A DNA stretch of 64,000 bases from Clostridiales bacterium. Its GTDB lineage: Bacteria; Bacillota; Clostridia; Christensenellales; Pumilibacteraceae. This document shows, piece by piece, positions 27,166 to 37,200 of this stretch; the stretch's first letter is position 1, and each line of letters starts with the position of its first letter. The notes beneath the pieces are model-generated. The model worked only from the letters and a program-made list of their open reading frames with translations. It was not told the origin of the DNA and did no database searches. Both the position numbers and the translations under genes were made by a program. The stretch lies in contig JAIDCZ010000031.1 in assembly GCA_029055565.1 (NCBI GenBank), positions 1 to 64,000 of the forward strand, written 5' to 3'.

Positions 27166-28578
27166 ATGACAACACAAACACTATCACTGAAATCACGCAT
27201 AAGCGCGATAATCACCGCGTTGGTGTTGTTGCTGACTGCGCTTTGGACGGCGCGTCCTACCTTTGCTTCGGCTGACGGTTGGAACGAGGAAGAATTTTTT
27301 ATCGACCCCGACCACGTTTGCACCGCTAGTTGTTACAGGAACATATACTATCTAACTGACAATTCGAGTGCCGAGTACTATGTAGAAACTTTTTTGCGTG
27401 GCTGGGTTAATAAATATGCTCAGCAGCATATCGTGTTTAATGAGTTTAGGTATTATGATTTGGCTGCGATGGACGGAACGTCATGGCGTTTGGGTACTGT
27501 TGAGCCACGCTTTGGTTATCCGCCATTAGAATTACAATTTTACCCTATACAAAACGCTTTGGTAATTTATGAGATAAATGATATGATGCCCTTTCAGTTT
27601 TCGGACATCATGTCGTATCGGCCAACTTCTGAATTGTACGACTACTTCATGACATTGAAAAACAATAATTGTAGGATTATGTTTATATGCAATACCGACG
27701 AAATGCATTTTAATGATAGAGATGAAAACAATAGGTTTTTGGACCTTGTGGACGTGCATGTAAATACGGACATTTATTCGTTTTTTACCGAAACCGTTTT
27801 GGCTTCTTTTACGAGTGGTGTGATAAGTAATTCAACTATAATACTTGATAGAAGCATGTCAGCATATGCTATATCTGGAGATAGTATATATTGTACATAT
27901 ACAGAAAATGAATATAAAAGAGTATACGACAAATATGGCGAGGTTGATTGCGAAAAGTATGGGAGTAGATATGGTTTTTTAGACGGTATGCTTATCCCAC
28001 ACATAAGAAAAACGCTCGACCTACCGATTTCTGGCGCATATCCTACTAACATAAATCTTTTGCAATGTGAAAATATAAAAGTATTGTGCTATCTCGGCGA
28101 ACAAATTTTCTATGATTTAACAAAAAATACTATGTATTATTGGGCGCTTGAACCCGATAGATTTATGGAGAAATGCGAGAACGACTTCTATTACTTTATC
28201 GGTTCCACGCGCTACGGAGATGATTCCTATGATTTGCGTAGAATATTGATCGAATTAGAGGATGAATTTGACTTGCAGGATAAGATTAACAAATATATGT
28301 TTGTGGATCATAGCACTTGTTGTACTATGGAAGATGAAAGAAATATGCATATTGCCGGCATGGATAATCAAGCCATGGTAAGCTTTATTGCACCCATAGT
28401 AGCTTACTTTTTGTTTGACGATATATACACCGTAGATTGGTATGCAATAAGAAACTGGGGCGGTCGATGTGATATTACAATAAAACCCACAAGCGATGAA
28501 AGTTGGCTTTTGCCTTTGTCCGATCAAGATGACACAATCGGTGAAAGTGATAGGAGGGATTATTATTTTGAAGGCTAA
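27166..28578 (+). CDS. Secreted protein of unknown function (470 aa)
   Basis: Signal peptide IITALVLLLTALWTARPTFASA; no recognised domain. Confidence 0.75.
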   Translation: MTTQTLSLKSRISAIITALVLLLTALWTARPTFASADGWNEEEFFIDPDHVCTASCYRNIYYLTDNSSAEYYVETFLRGWVNKYAQQHIVFNEFRYYDLAAMDGTSWRLGTVEPRFGYPPLELQFYPIQNALVIYEINDMMPFQFSDIMSYRPTSELYDYFMTLKNNNCRIMFICNTDEMHFNDRDENNRFLDLVDVHVNTDIYSFFTETVLASFTSGVISNSTIILDRSMSAYAISGDSIYCTYTENEYKRVYDKYGEVDCEKYGSRYGFLDGMLIPHIRKTLDLPISGAYPTNINLLQCENIKVLCYLGEQIFYDLTKNTMYYWALEPDRFMEKCENDFYYFIGSTRYGDDSYDLRRILIELEDEFDLQDKINKYMFVDHSTCCTMEDERNMHIAGMDNQAMVSFIAPIVAYFLFDDIYTVDWYAIRNWGGRCDITIKPTSDESWLLPLSDQDDTIGESDRRDYYFEG

Positions 28579-30250
28579 ACACAACAGTATAAAACTAATA
28601 CTCACGTTTTCAGTAGTTACATTGCTTGCCGTGTTGTGCATAGCGGTTGTTGTTGCGTGCGGACAATCGGACGGTGCGCCGCAAAAGTTACCCACACCGG
28701 ACTGGCCATATAGAGACGACAGCTCGATTGCTTGGAATAATGACTCGCGGTATACAAACTTTACAGTAAGCGTCGACGGCGTAGAATACCAAACTACCGA
28801 GAATTCATTTGACATAGCGTTTGCTATAGAGAAAGGCAAAACGATTGAAGTAAAGGTAAAGGCACTGGGGGACGGCAAATATTATTCCGACTCCGATTGG
28901 TCAAGGTTGTTGACGATAGCGCCGATTTCCTTAACAATGGAATTGATAACTAACAAAAACGAATACAAAATTAAAAAATGCAACAAGGCGTCGGGTGATA
29001 TAATTTTGCCGCAAATGTACAACGAGCTTCCCGTTACGGAAGTCGGTAGCAGTGCATTTCAAGGTTGCAACGATATAACAAGCGTAACAATTCCGGTTGG
29101 AGTTAAGATAATAGACTCTTTTGCATTTAGAGAGTGTGCTTACCTCGAAAGAGTGATAATCGGCGATACTGTTGAAAAAATAAGGGAACAAGCGTTTCCG
29201 CAGTGCGAAAAGTTAAAGACGGTAAACATACCTAAATCCGTATCAACTATAGGCTCAATGTTGTTTAGGCAATCGGGAGTATCCGATTTAACGGTAGACG
29301 CCGACAATCCGTATTACTATGCCGAGGGCAATTGTCTGATACGCAAGGAAGATAATGCAGTTATCTTTGCTAACGAAAACAGCACAATCCCGTCGGATGT
29401 GGATACAATAGCGCAAGACGCAATATACTCTGACAAGATTGAGAAGTTAACAATACCCGACGGCGTAAAAAAGCTTACCCAATATTTTATATGTGGCTCT
29501 AACTTGAAACATGTTCAAATACCGGAAAGCGTGACTGAAATAGAAACAAACGCATTTCGTTACTCCGAAAATATAGACAAGTTTATTGTAGATCAATGCA
29601 ATCTCATATACAAGAACGACTGTGGGCATATTATACGCAAAAGCGACAACGTGCTTATGTTCGGTTGCCGCGGCAATATAGTTATCCCAGACTACGTTAC
29701 CGGCATAGCCGCAAGTGCGTTTAGCGGTAAAGATACGCAATCGGCTTTGCGTATACCAAAAAGCGTTACTTGGATAGGAGCTCAATGCTTCGATGGCTGT
29801 AAATACTTAGAGTACGTGTATCTACCGGATACGATTATCGAGCTTGGGTACAGCGCAATTTCCTATGTTTATGACAGTGAAGGCAAATACGCATCGGGCA
29901 CGCGCAGTATTACTATCCCGGAAGGGTGCGTATGTTTAGGTTCAATGGGAACGCGTACGTATTCTGCGCCCGCTTGCGAAATAGATTACGACGACGGATA
30001 TGCGTATGTACATTCGATTTCTTATACGATAGGCGGCTTGTTGGGTGTTAACTATAATTTACAAGTAGTCATAAATTGGGAGGAACATGTCGACAACCTT
30101 CCGTATAGATACGGCTATACACTCGGTGGATTTTCTGCAACTCCCAATGGTGAACCAATCACTACGGCGGAAGAGATAGAACAAATTGCATTCATGGAAA
30201 ACACTACAGTCAAAGCGAAAGTTTACCCTATATGGATTGCTAATGAATAA
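28568..30250 (+). CDS. BspA-type LRR lipoprotein 2
   Basis: TTG start after AGGAGGG; lipobox VVVACG; LRR_5 repeats; C-terminal YGYTLGGFSATPNGEPI. Overlaps stop of upstream gene. Confidence 0.8.
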   Translation: MKAKHNSIKLILTFSVVTLLAVLCIAVVVACGQSDGAPQKLPTPDWPYRDDSSIAWNNDSRYTNFTVSVDGVEYQTTENSFDIAFAIEKGKTIEVKVKALGDGKYYSDSDWSRLLTIAPISLTMELITNKNEYKIKKCNKASGDIILPQMYNELPVTEVGSSAFQGCNDITSVTIPVGVKIIDSFAFRECAYLERVIIGDTVEKIREQAFPQCEKLKTVNIPKSVSTIGSMLFRQSGVSDLTVDADNPYYYAEGNCLIRKEDNAVIFANENSTIPSDVDTIAQDAIYSDKIEKLTIPDGVKKLTQYFICGSNLKHVQIPESVTEIETNAFRYSENIDKFIVDQCNLIYKNDCGHIIRKSDNVLMFGCRGNIVIPDYVTGIAASAFSGKDTQSALRIPKSVTWIGAQCFDGCKYLEYVYLPDTIIELGYSAISYVYDSEGKYASGTRSITIPEGCVCLGSMGTRTYSAPACEIDYDDGYAYVHSISYTIGGLLGVNYNLQVVINWEEHVDNLPYRYGYTLGGFSATPNGEPITTAEEIEQIAFMENTTVKAKVYPIWIANE

Positions 30251-30267
30251 CCGCTTGAATTTCAACT

Positions 30268-30310
30268 AAAACGCACCCGTGCGGCATTGTGCTTACGGGT
30301 GCGTTTTTTG
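30268..30310. terminator. Bidirectional terminator between convergent genes
   Basis: AAAACGCACCCGT ... ACGGGTGCGTTTT (13-bp stem) flanked by T/A runs. Confidence 0.88.
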
Positions 30311-30330
30311 TTTTGCGGTTTGTTTGCTTA

Positions 30331-31080
30331 TTAGTCTTTGCCGAATACGCCGTCCAAAAACTCGGTGGCTTCCGCAAAGCGTTGAGCGATTTTGTCCGAG
30401 GTGTGCGCGTCCGAGCCGAGTACCGGTCGCACTCCGCCGGCCGCCTTGTAGGCGCGCAAAAAGTCCTCGCGCGGGGTGCAAGGCGGGTAGTGGGCGTTGG
30501 TGTTCGCTTCTATCCGCACTCTGCGAGCTACGGCGGTTTTTATTATATCGTCCATAACGTCTTTGTACTCGGCGTACTGCATGGGCGTGTGGATATACCG
30601 CTCCAAAAACCCAATATGCCCGATCGTGCTGAAGTCGTAGTCGGCGTCCAGCGACTGCCTAATAGCTTGCAAATACGTTAGGTAGGGCGGCACGCCCTCG
30701 GGCGCGGGTACCGGATGGTCCCAGTTGTGTACGCTGTTAATAACGTATTCAAGCGGTAAGGATTTTATCAGCTTTGCCGTTTCGCTTGCGTGCCGTATAT
30801 CGAACCCCACCTCCAAGCCTATATATATAGTAAGATCGGGATTGTCGTCGCGCACGCGCTGCCATTCGTCGAAGTATTTGTCGAAGTCTATTATATATCC
30901 GTCCCAGTAGCCTACGTCCACGTGGTCGGTTACGATAAAGCCTTTTAGGCCTTTTGCCCGCACTCTGTCCGCTATTACTTGCGGCTCGTCGGCGCCGCAA
31001 CCGCGCGCGTCGGGGGAGAACGGACTGTGTATATGGCAGTCGATATCGGTTAGGTCTGTCGTGTTGGGAATAAGCTTCAT
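30331..31080 (-). CDS. PHP-domain histidinol-phosphatase-like protein
   Basis: DIDCHIHSPFSPDARG, FIVTDHVD, SDAHT motifs. Confidence 0.85.
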   Translation of the reverse strand: MKLIPNTTDLTDIDCHIHSPFSPDARGCGADEPQVIADRVRAKGLKGFIVTDHVDVGYWDGYIIDFDKYFDEWQRVRDDNPDLTIYIGLEVGFDIRHASETAKLIKSLPLEYVINSVHNWDHPVPAPEGVPPYLTYLQAIRQSLDADYDFSTIGHIGFLERYIHTPMQYAEYKDVMDDIIKTAVARRVRIEANTNAHYPPCTPREDFLRAYKAAGGVRPVLGSDAHTSDKIAQRFAEATEFLDGVFGKD

Positions 31081-31163
31081 ATAATTAGTATAGCACCGTA
31101 CCTAAACGGTGTCAAGCCGCACGATTTGCGTAATATTATATTATACTAATTTCGATTTTTGTA

Positions 31164-31192
31164 TTGACAATCGTCGGCGAATGTTGTATTAT
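31164..31192 (+). promoter_or_regulatory. Sigma-A promoter of giant lipoprotein
   Basis: TTGACA, 17-nt spacer, TATTAT. Confidence 0.8.
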
Positions 31193-31239
31193 ATTACGTA
31201 TCAACTGAAAGTGTGCGTAAGCACTATAGTTGGAGGATA

Positions 31240-34200
31240 ATGATGAGAAAAAGGATAAGCGTATTTTTTATTGCTTTGGTTTTGGCGTTGACGGCCGGAC
31301 TTGCTGTTGCTTGCTCGGACGTCAAGGTTGACAAAGGCGAAAAAACGTTCAGCGTAACGTACTATTACAATTACGGCGGTGCGCCCAACGGCGGTGTTTA
31401 CCGCACCGACAAGGTGAAGGCTAACGTCGCGGCAAGCAAGCCGTCCAACCCCACGCGTGGCGGCGGCTATACCTTCGATTACTGGACTACCGACGCGGCG
31501 GGCAACAGCTCGTACAAGTTTGAGACGCCCGTCGGCGCCGATCTCAATCTGTACGCGCAGTGGCGAGAGCTTTTACCCGACGTTAAGCTTACCGGCATAC
31601 AAGCGACGGTTACCAAGCAGTACGTGGTTGGCGATACGTTTAACAAAACGGATATAACCGTCGTCGCCAAGTATTCGGACGGCAACGAAGTGCCGGTTAC
31701 CGATTTTACGTACACCGCGCCCGATATGACAACGGCCGGCGACAAGACGATAACCGTTTCGCACGGCGGCATGGATACCACCGTAACGATAACCGTAGCC
31801 GACCCCGACCGCGCTTTGACCGGCATTACGGCAACGCTCAAGGATTCCGCCAAAAGGTACTTCGTGGGCGGCACGTTTGACAAAGCCGACGTAACGGTTA
31901 CTGCCGCTTATTCGGACGACACCAACGAGGAAGTAACTGCGTTCCAAATAGTTACCGCGCCCGATATGACTACGGCCGGCGACAAGGTAATAACGGTATC
32001 TTACGGCGGCAAGACGGCGCAAGTCACCATTACCGTGGAAACGGTCGTTGTCAGCCGTATAGCAATCACTACCCAGCCTACCAAGCTCGTTTACACCGTA
32101 GGCGAGGCGCTCGATCTTACCGGTATGGTAGTTACGGCGTACTATAATAACGGCACTTCCGCCGTTGTTGCGGTTGCGGACTGCGAAGTAACAGGCTACA
32201 GCCCTACCGGCGTACGCGAGCAGACGCTTACCGTAACCTTCGGCGGCAAAAAAGCCACGTTTAAGGTGACGGTTAAACAAGCCGCGGTACAGCAGTTTGA
32301 CGTAAACTTCAACGCGAATATCGCGGCTAAGTTTGCGGACCAAATAACAGATATGCCCGAAACCGTCAAGGTCGACAAAAACTCGACGGTTATCAAACCG
32401 GACGCGCCCACGCTAAAAGGCTTTACGTTCGACGGCGACTGGTACAAGGACTCGGCGTGCACTGCCGCTTGGGACTTTGAAAACGACGTAGTTACCGCCG
32501 GCGTAACGCTTTACGCCAAGTGGACGGCAAAGACCTACACCGTTTCGTACGTGCTTAACGACGGCACCAACGGCAACAATCCCTCGTCTATCACGGCGGA
32601 CGGCAACGACGTAACGCTTGCGCCCGCTACGCGCGACTACTACACCTTTATAGGCTGGTTCACCGCGCAGACCGGCGGCACCAAGGTGGAAAAGCTCGGC
32701 TACGATTCGATTCCCGCAAACGCCGCGGCAACCGAAATAAAGCTGTACGCGCGCTTTACTGCCAATACTTACGACATTACTTACGACCTCGGCACGAGCG
32801 ACGAATACACCGCCACGCTCGTTGCAACCGCGCCCAAAAAGTACACATACGGCACGACTACGACGTTGCCCGACGTGGACGACGTTACCGTAACCACCAA
32901 GGCGGGTATCGAAGTACCGTACGTGTTTATGCACTGGTACGTACAAGGCGACGAAACCAAAACCGAGGTGGATAATACTGCCGGCATGAACGGCAACAAA
33001 ACGTTCGTCGCGCTCATCGAGCAAAAGACCACGTACAAGTTTACGTTCGACTACAACCACGACCACAAGGAAGGCGGCAACGTTACCGGTCGCGAATTTT
33101 CGCGCAATATCGTGGAGGGCGAAAAGGCTATCTACCGCGACCTTACCACGCAGTGCAATCGTCCCGGCTACACGTTTGGCGGCTGGTACGAGGACAACGA
33201 CACGTTCACCAAGGAATACGATTTTGACACGCCCGTAACGGCGCCCAAAACCATTTACGCCAAGTGGACGGAAATCAACTATACTATAGTTTACAGCGGT
33301 GCCGGCGTTACCACCACCGATCCCACTACCTACAAGGTGACGGACACGGCCACCACGCTTAATACCAAACCCACGCTTGCCGAAGGCTATTACTTTGACG
33401 GCTGGTTCTTCGACTCCGCGTACGGCGAGGCGGCGACCACGCTTGACGAGAACATGATAGACTACGCGGTTGACGTTGACGGCGTAATGACGATTACCGT
33501 TTACGCAAAATCGGGCAACGAGTACACCGTTAAGTTTAACGCCAACGTGCCTCAAGGCGCTACCGGTTTGACCGGCAAGCCCGCAGACGCTACCGTCGTT
33601 TACGGCAACGCAATAACCGCGCCCACCGCAAACCCCAACCTTGCGGACTACGCATTCTCCGGCTGGTTTACTGCGGCTACTTGCGACTGCGAGGAAGTTT
33701 GCACGCACGCTTGGGATTTCGAGAACTTGCTCAACAACACTACGGCTACGTTCGACGAGGCCCATACGTTCAACCTTTACGCGCGCTGGTACAAAAAGGC
33801 GGCCAGCGGCAGATACCTCGTCGGCGGCTTTAACGGCTGGGGCGACTTCGAGCATAACGACGCGTCTAAGTATTTGACCGCCGTAACCGGAACGGACAAA
33901 GACGGCAAGGCTACGGAATGGAAGGTAGAGCACGTTAAGCTTGCGCTTGCAACCGAGCAAGACGATACGTATAGCTTGTTCAAGTTTATCGACTACAACA
34001 AGTCGACCAACAAAGTAACTTGGCTCGAGCCTTACGACGTGAACGCCACCGTGCGTCCCGCCGCGGCAATGTCTATCGAGCTTACCAGAAACGGCGAGGA
34101 TAAACCCGAAAACTACAAGGTTAAGGACTACAACGTCGGCGAAAACGATTTGTGGACTATCGAGTTCGGCACTAACGAAAAAGGCGAAAATTACATCACG

Positions 34201-37200
34201 CTCACGCTGGAAGGCTTTATCGGCTGGCGCGATATCGACAGCGACAAGAGCGGCGAGGAATACGCGCCGGACGACAGCTTTGAGCTTGAGAACGGACAGT
34301 GGTACCTTACCGGTAACTTTACCGGCTGGTTCAATCAAACCAACGAGTGGTCCACCAAGAACGAAGCAAAGGCGTACAATCGTGGTACTACGTACATGTT
34401 CACCAACGTGTACCTCAAAAAGTACGACGAGTTCAAGATTATGGGTACGGCCGGTTGGTACGGTTTGAAAAACACCAACTTCACCGCGCTCGGCACGCCT
34501 ATTGACCTTATGGTCGGCGGCAACGATAATAATATCAAGCTGAACACGATTGAAAACGGCTACTACAACATAGTGTTTAGTTGCCCCGCAAACGGCAATT
34601 ATACGCTTACTATCAACAAGTACGTTCATGTCGATATTTCGCTCAAAGCGGGCAGCAATATCTACGTGGGCGATAGGCTCAATAACGACGAATCCACCAA
34701 AGAACTGTTTACCGTTGTACCCGACGGCGGCACCGCCACTACCGAATACACCGTAGTGCAAAGCACCGCCGCGGCCGGCGAGAACGTGTTTACTATAATC
34801 TACAAGGGCGGAGTGTTCAAGTTTACGTACACTGCCAAAACGCCGCAAATCACGAGCATAAGCGTTAAGACCGCTCCCACCAAAAAGTGGTACTTTGTGG
34901 GCGACGCGCTCAGCACTACCGGACTTGAAGTCAATCTCGTTTACGACAAGACCAGCTTGAATACGACAACGACCGACGCATCGCTGTTCGACTTTGAATA
35001 CGAGTTTGTCGGCCGTACCTCTGGCGAGCTACGCTTGGGCAATACGGTAACCGTTACCGTCAAGCTTAAAGCCGACCCCACTATAACGGCGACGTTCTCC
35101 GTAACAGTGCTCAACAAGGTCACTTCGATCGAGGTCACCAAAAATCCCACGACTATGCCGCAATACGTAGGCGACAAGCTTAACACCGCCGGCATGGAAG
35201 TTACCGTTTACTTTAACGGCGGAAAAACGCTTTCCGCAAAGGCGTCGGGTACTCCTACGACGACCCCCGCAAACGGCGCTACGCTTACTGCGGACGATGA
35301 CAAAATTACGGTAAGCTACAAACAGTATCAACCCGACGGTTGCACGCTTACCATGCCTACTTGCAAGACGGAAATAGCGCTCGACCTTGCGGAACCGCAA
35401 ATCACTTCCGTGGACGTAGCCGGAAATCTCGACACGAGCACCTATAAGGTAGGACAAAAGTTCTCGGCGGCCGGTCTTTCGTTTACCGCAACCAAAGAGA
35501 ACGGCAATACCGTTTCGCTTACCGCGGCCGATATGACGTTCACTATTTCCGACGAGTACGCCAACGCCGAAAATAAGTTTATCAAGGCGGGCACCGGAAT
35601 TGCCGTTGCAATATCGTACGGCACGGCAACCATTACCGGCAAAACCTCGGTAACGGTTAATGCGGAAAACGTGCTCACGTCTATAACCGTAAATACAGAC
35701 GGCTTGGAAAAGCCGCACGCCGCTGGATTCGTAGCGGGCGACGCGCTTAGCGTTGACGGCATCGTGGTAACGCCGGTGTACAACGAGGGTATCGGCGACG
35801 ACGTAGCGGTAGTGACCGGCAATGCTGTCAGCAACTACACCGTTACTCCCGCGATCGACACAGAGCTTACCGTAGGCGAAAAGACGATTACCGTCAAGTA
35901 CAACAATATGACCGCGACGTTTACCATTACGGTAGTGGCGCGCGAGATTACCGGCATTAAGGTAAGCGGTACTGCGGCACAGCAATACCTTTCCAGTAAG
36001 TTCAATGCAAGCGGACTCACCTTTAAGGCGCAGTTCAACGACGATACCGAAGAGGAAGTTCCCGCAAGCAACGTAACGTTTGAGTGCAAAGAGTCTATGA
36101 GCGGCTCGGGCACCTTCACCGTTGCCGGCGACTTTACCATGACAGCCAAGTACGAGGGACGTACTTGCACGTTCGCTATCAACGTAGAAAACAATTCGCG
36201 TTATACAGTTTCGTTCAACGTGAATATTGCCGGCACCGGCAAGGTTCCCGCCGGTATGCCCGCGGATACTACGGCCGTTCACAACACCAAGCTTACGGCG
36301 CCCGAAGCCAATCCTACGCTCAAGGGCTACACGTTTGACGGCTGGTACAAGGAAGCCGCGTGCACTACCGTTTGGGATTTCGACGTCGACACGGTAATGG
36401 ACAATACCACTATTTACGCTAAGTGGACTTCCAAGACCTACACTATCATTTACTACGTGGACGGCAAGCTCGACGGCACGCCCGCTACGTACGAAGCAAC
36501 CGACAACTTGTTCCCCGAGCTTGAGCTTGCAACTCCGAGCAAAGAAGGCTACGAGTTTAGCGGCTGGTGCAAACAGAGCGGTCTTACCGATACGCCTATC
36601 CACCACATGACGTACGCGCGTCTGCCCGAAAACGATGGCGACGGCAGTGTTCCGCAAACTATCAATCTGTACGCCAAGTTCGCCGTCAATAAGTACGCAG
36701 TCAAGTTCATAGTGGACGGCGACGAGGTAGAGGATTACGAGCAGAGCGTTGACTATAACGGCAACGCCGTTAAGCCGGCTACAGACCCGACCATAAATCA
36801 CTACAAGTTTGCTTTCTGGTCGATAGGCGAGCGCGAGGATACTACCGCGACGGAGTTTGCATTTGCGACCACCGCCATCACGGCAGACGTTACGCTTTAC
36901 GCGCATTGGACTGCAATCAACTACGCCATAGACTACAAGCTCAACGGCGGCACCAACAATGCGGCCAACCCCGCTACGTACAGCATTGCCGACCCTTCGC
37001 CCAAGGCGCTTGCAAATCCCACCGCCGCGCCCGCGGGACAGAGATTTAAGGAATGGCAGTACAACGGCACGAAGGTGACCGGACTTACGCACGGCATGCT
37101 TCCGACCGCCGAAACCGGTAAGATCGTTATTACCGCGGTGTTTGAAACGGTTACGTACTATACCGTATCGTTCGACTTGAACTACGATGTTGCGGCCGGT

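Noticed and set aside
28496-28568. ATG start for LRR lipoprotein 2 inside the upstream gene
   Set aside because: AGGAGGG RBS precedes the in-frame TTG at 28568, which gives a clean lipoprotein signal peptide.
31213-31240. Upstream ATG of the giant gene in the ORF track (MRKHYSWRIMM)
   Set aside because: GGAGG RBS sits just before ATG 31240 and the lipoprotein signal starts there; upstream extension is unlikely.
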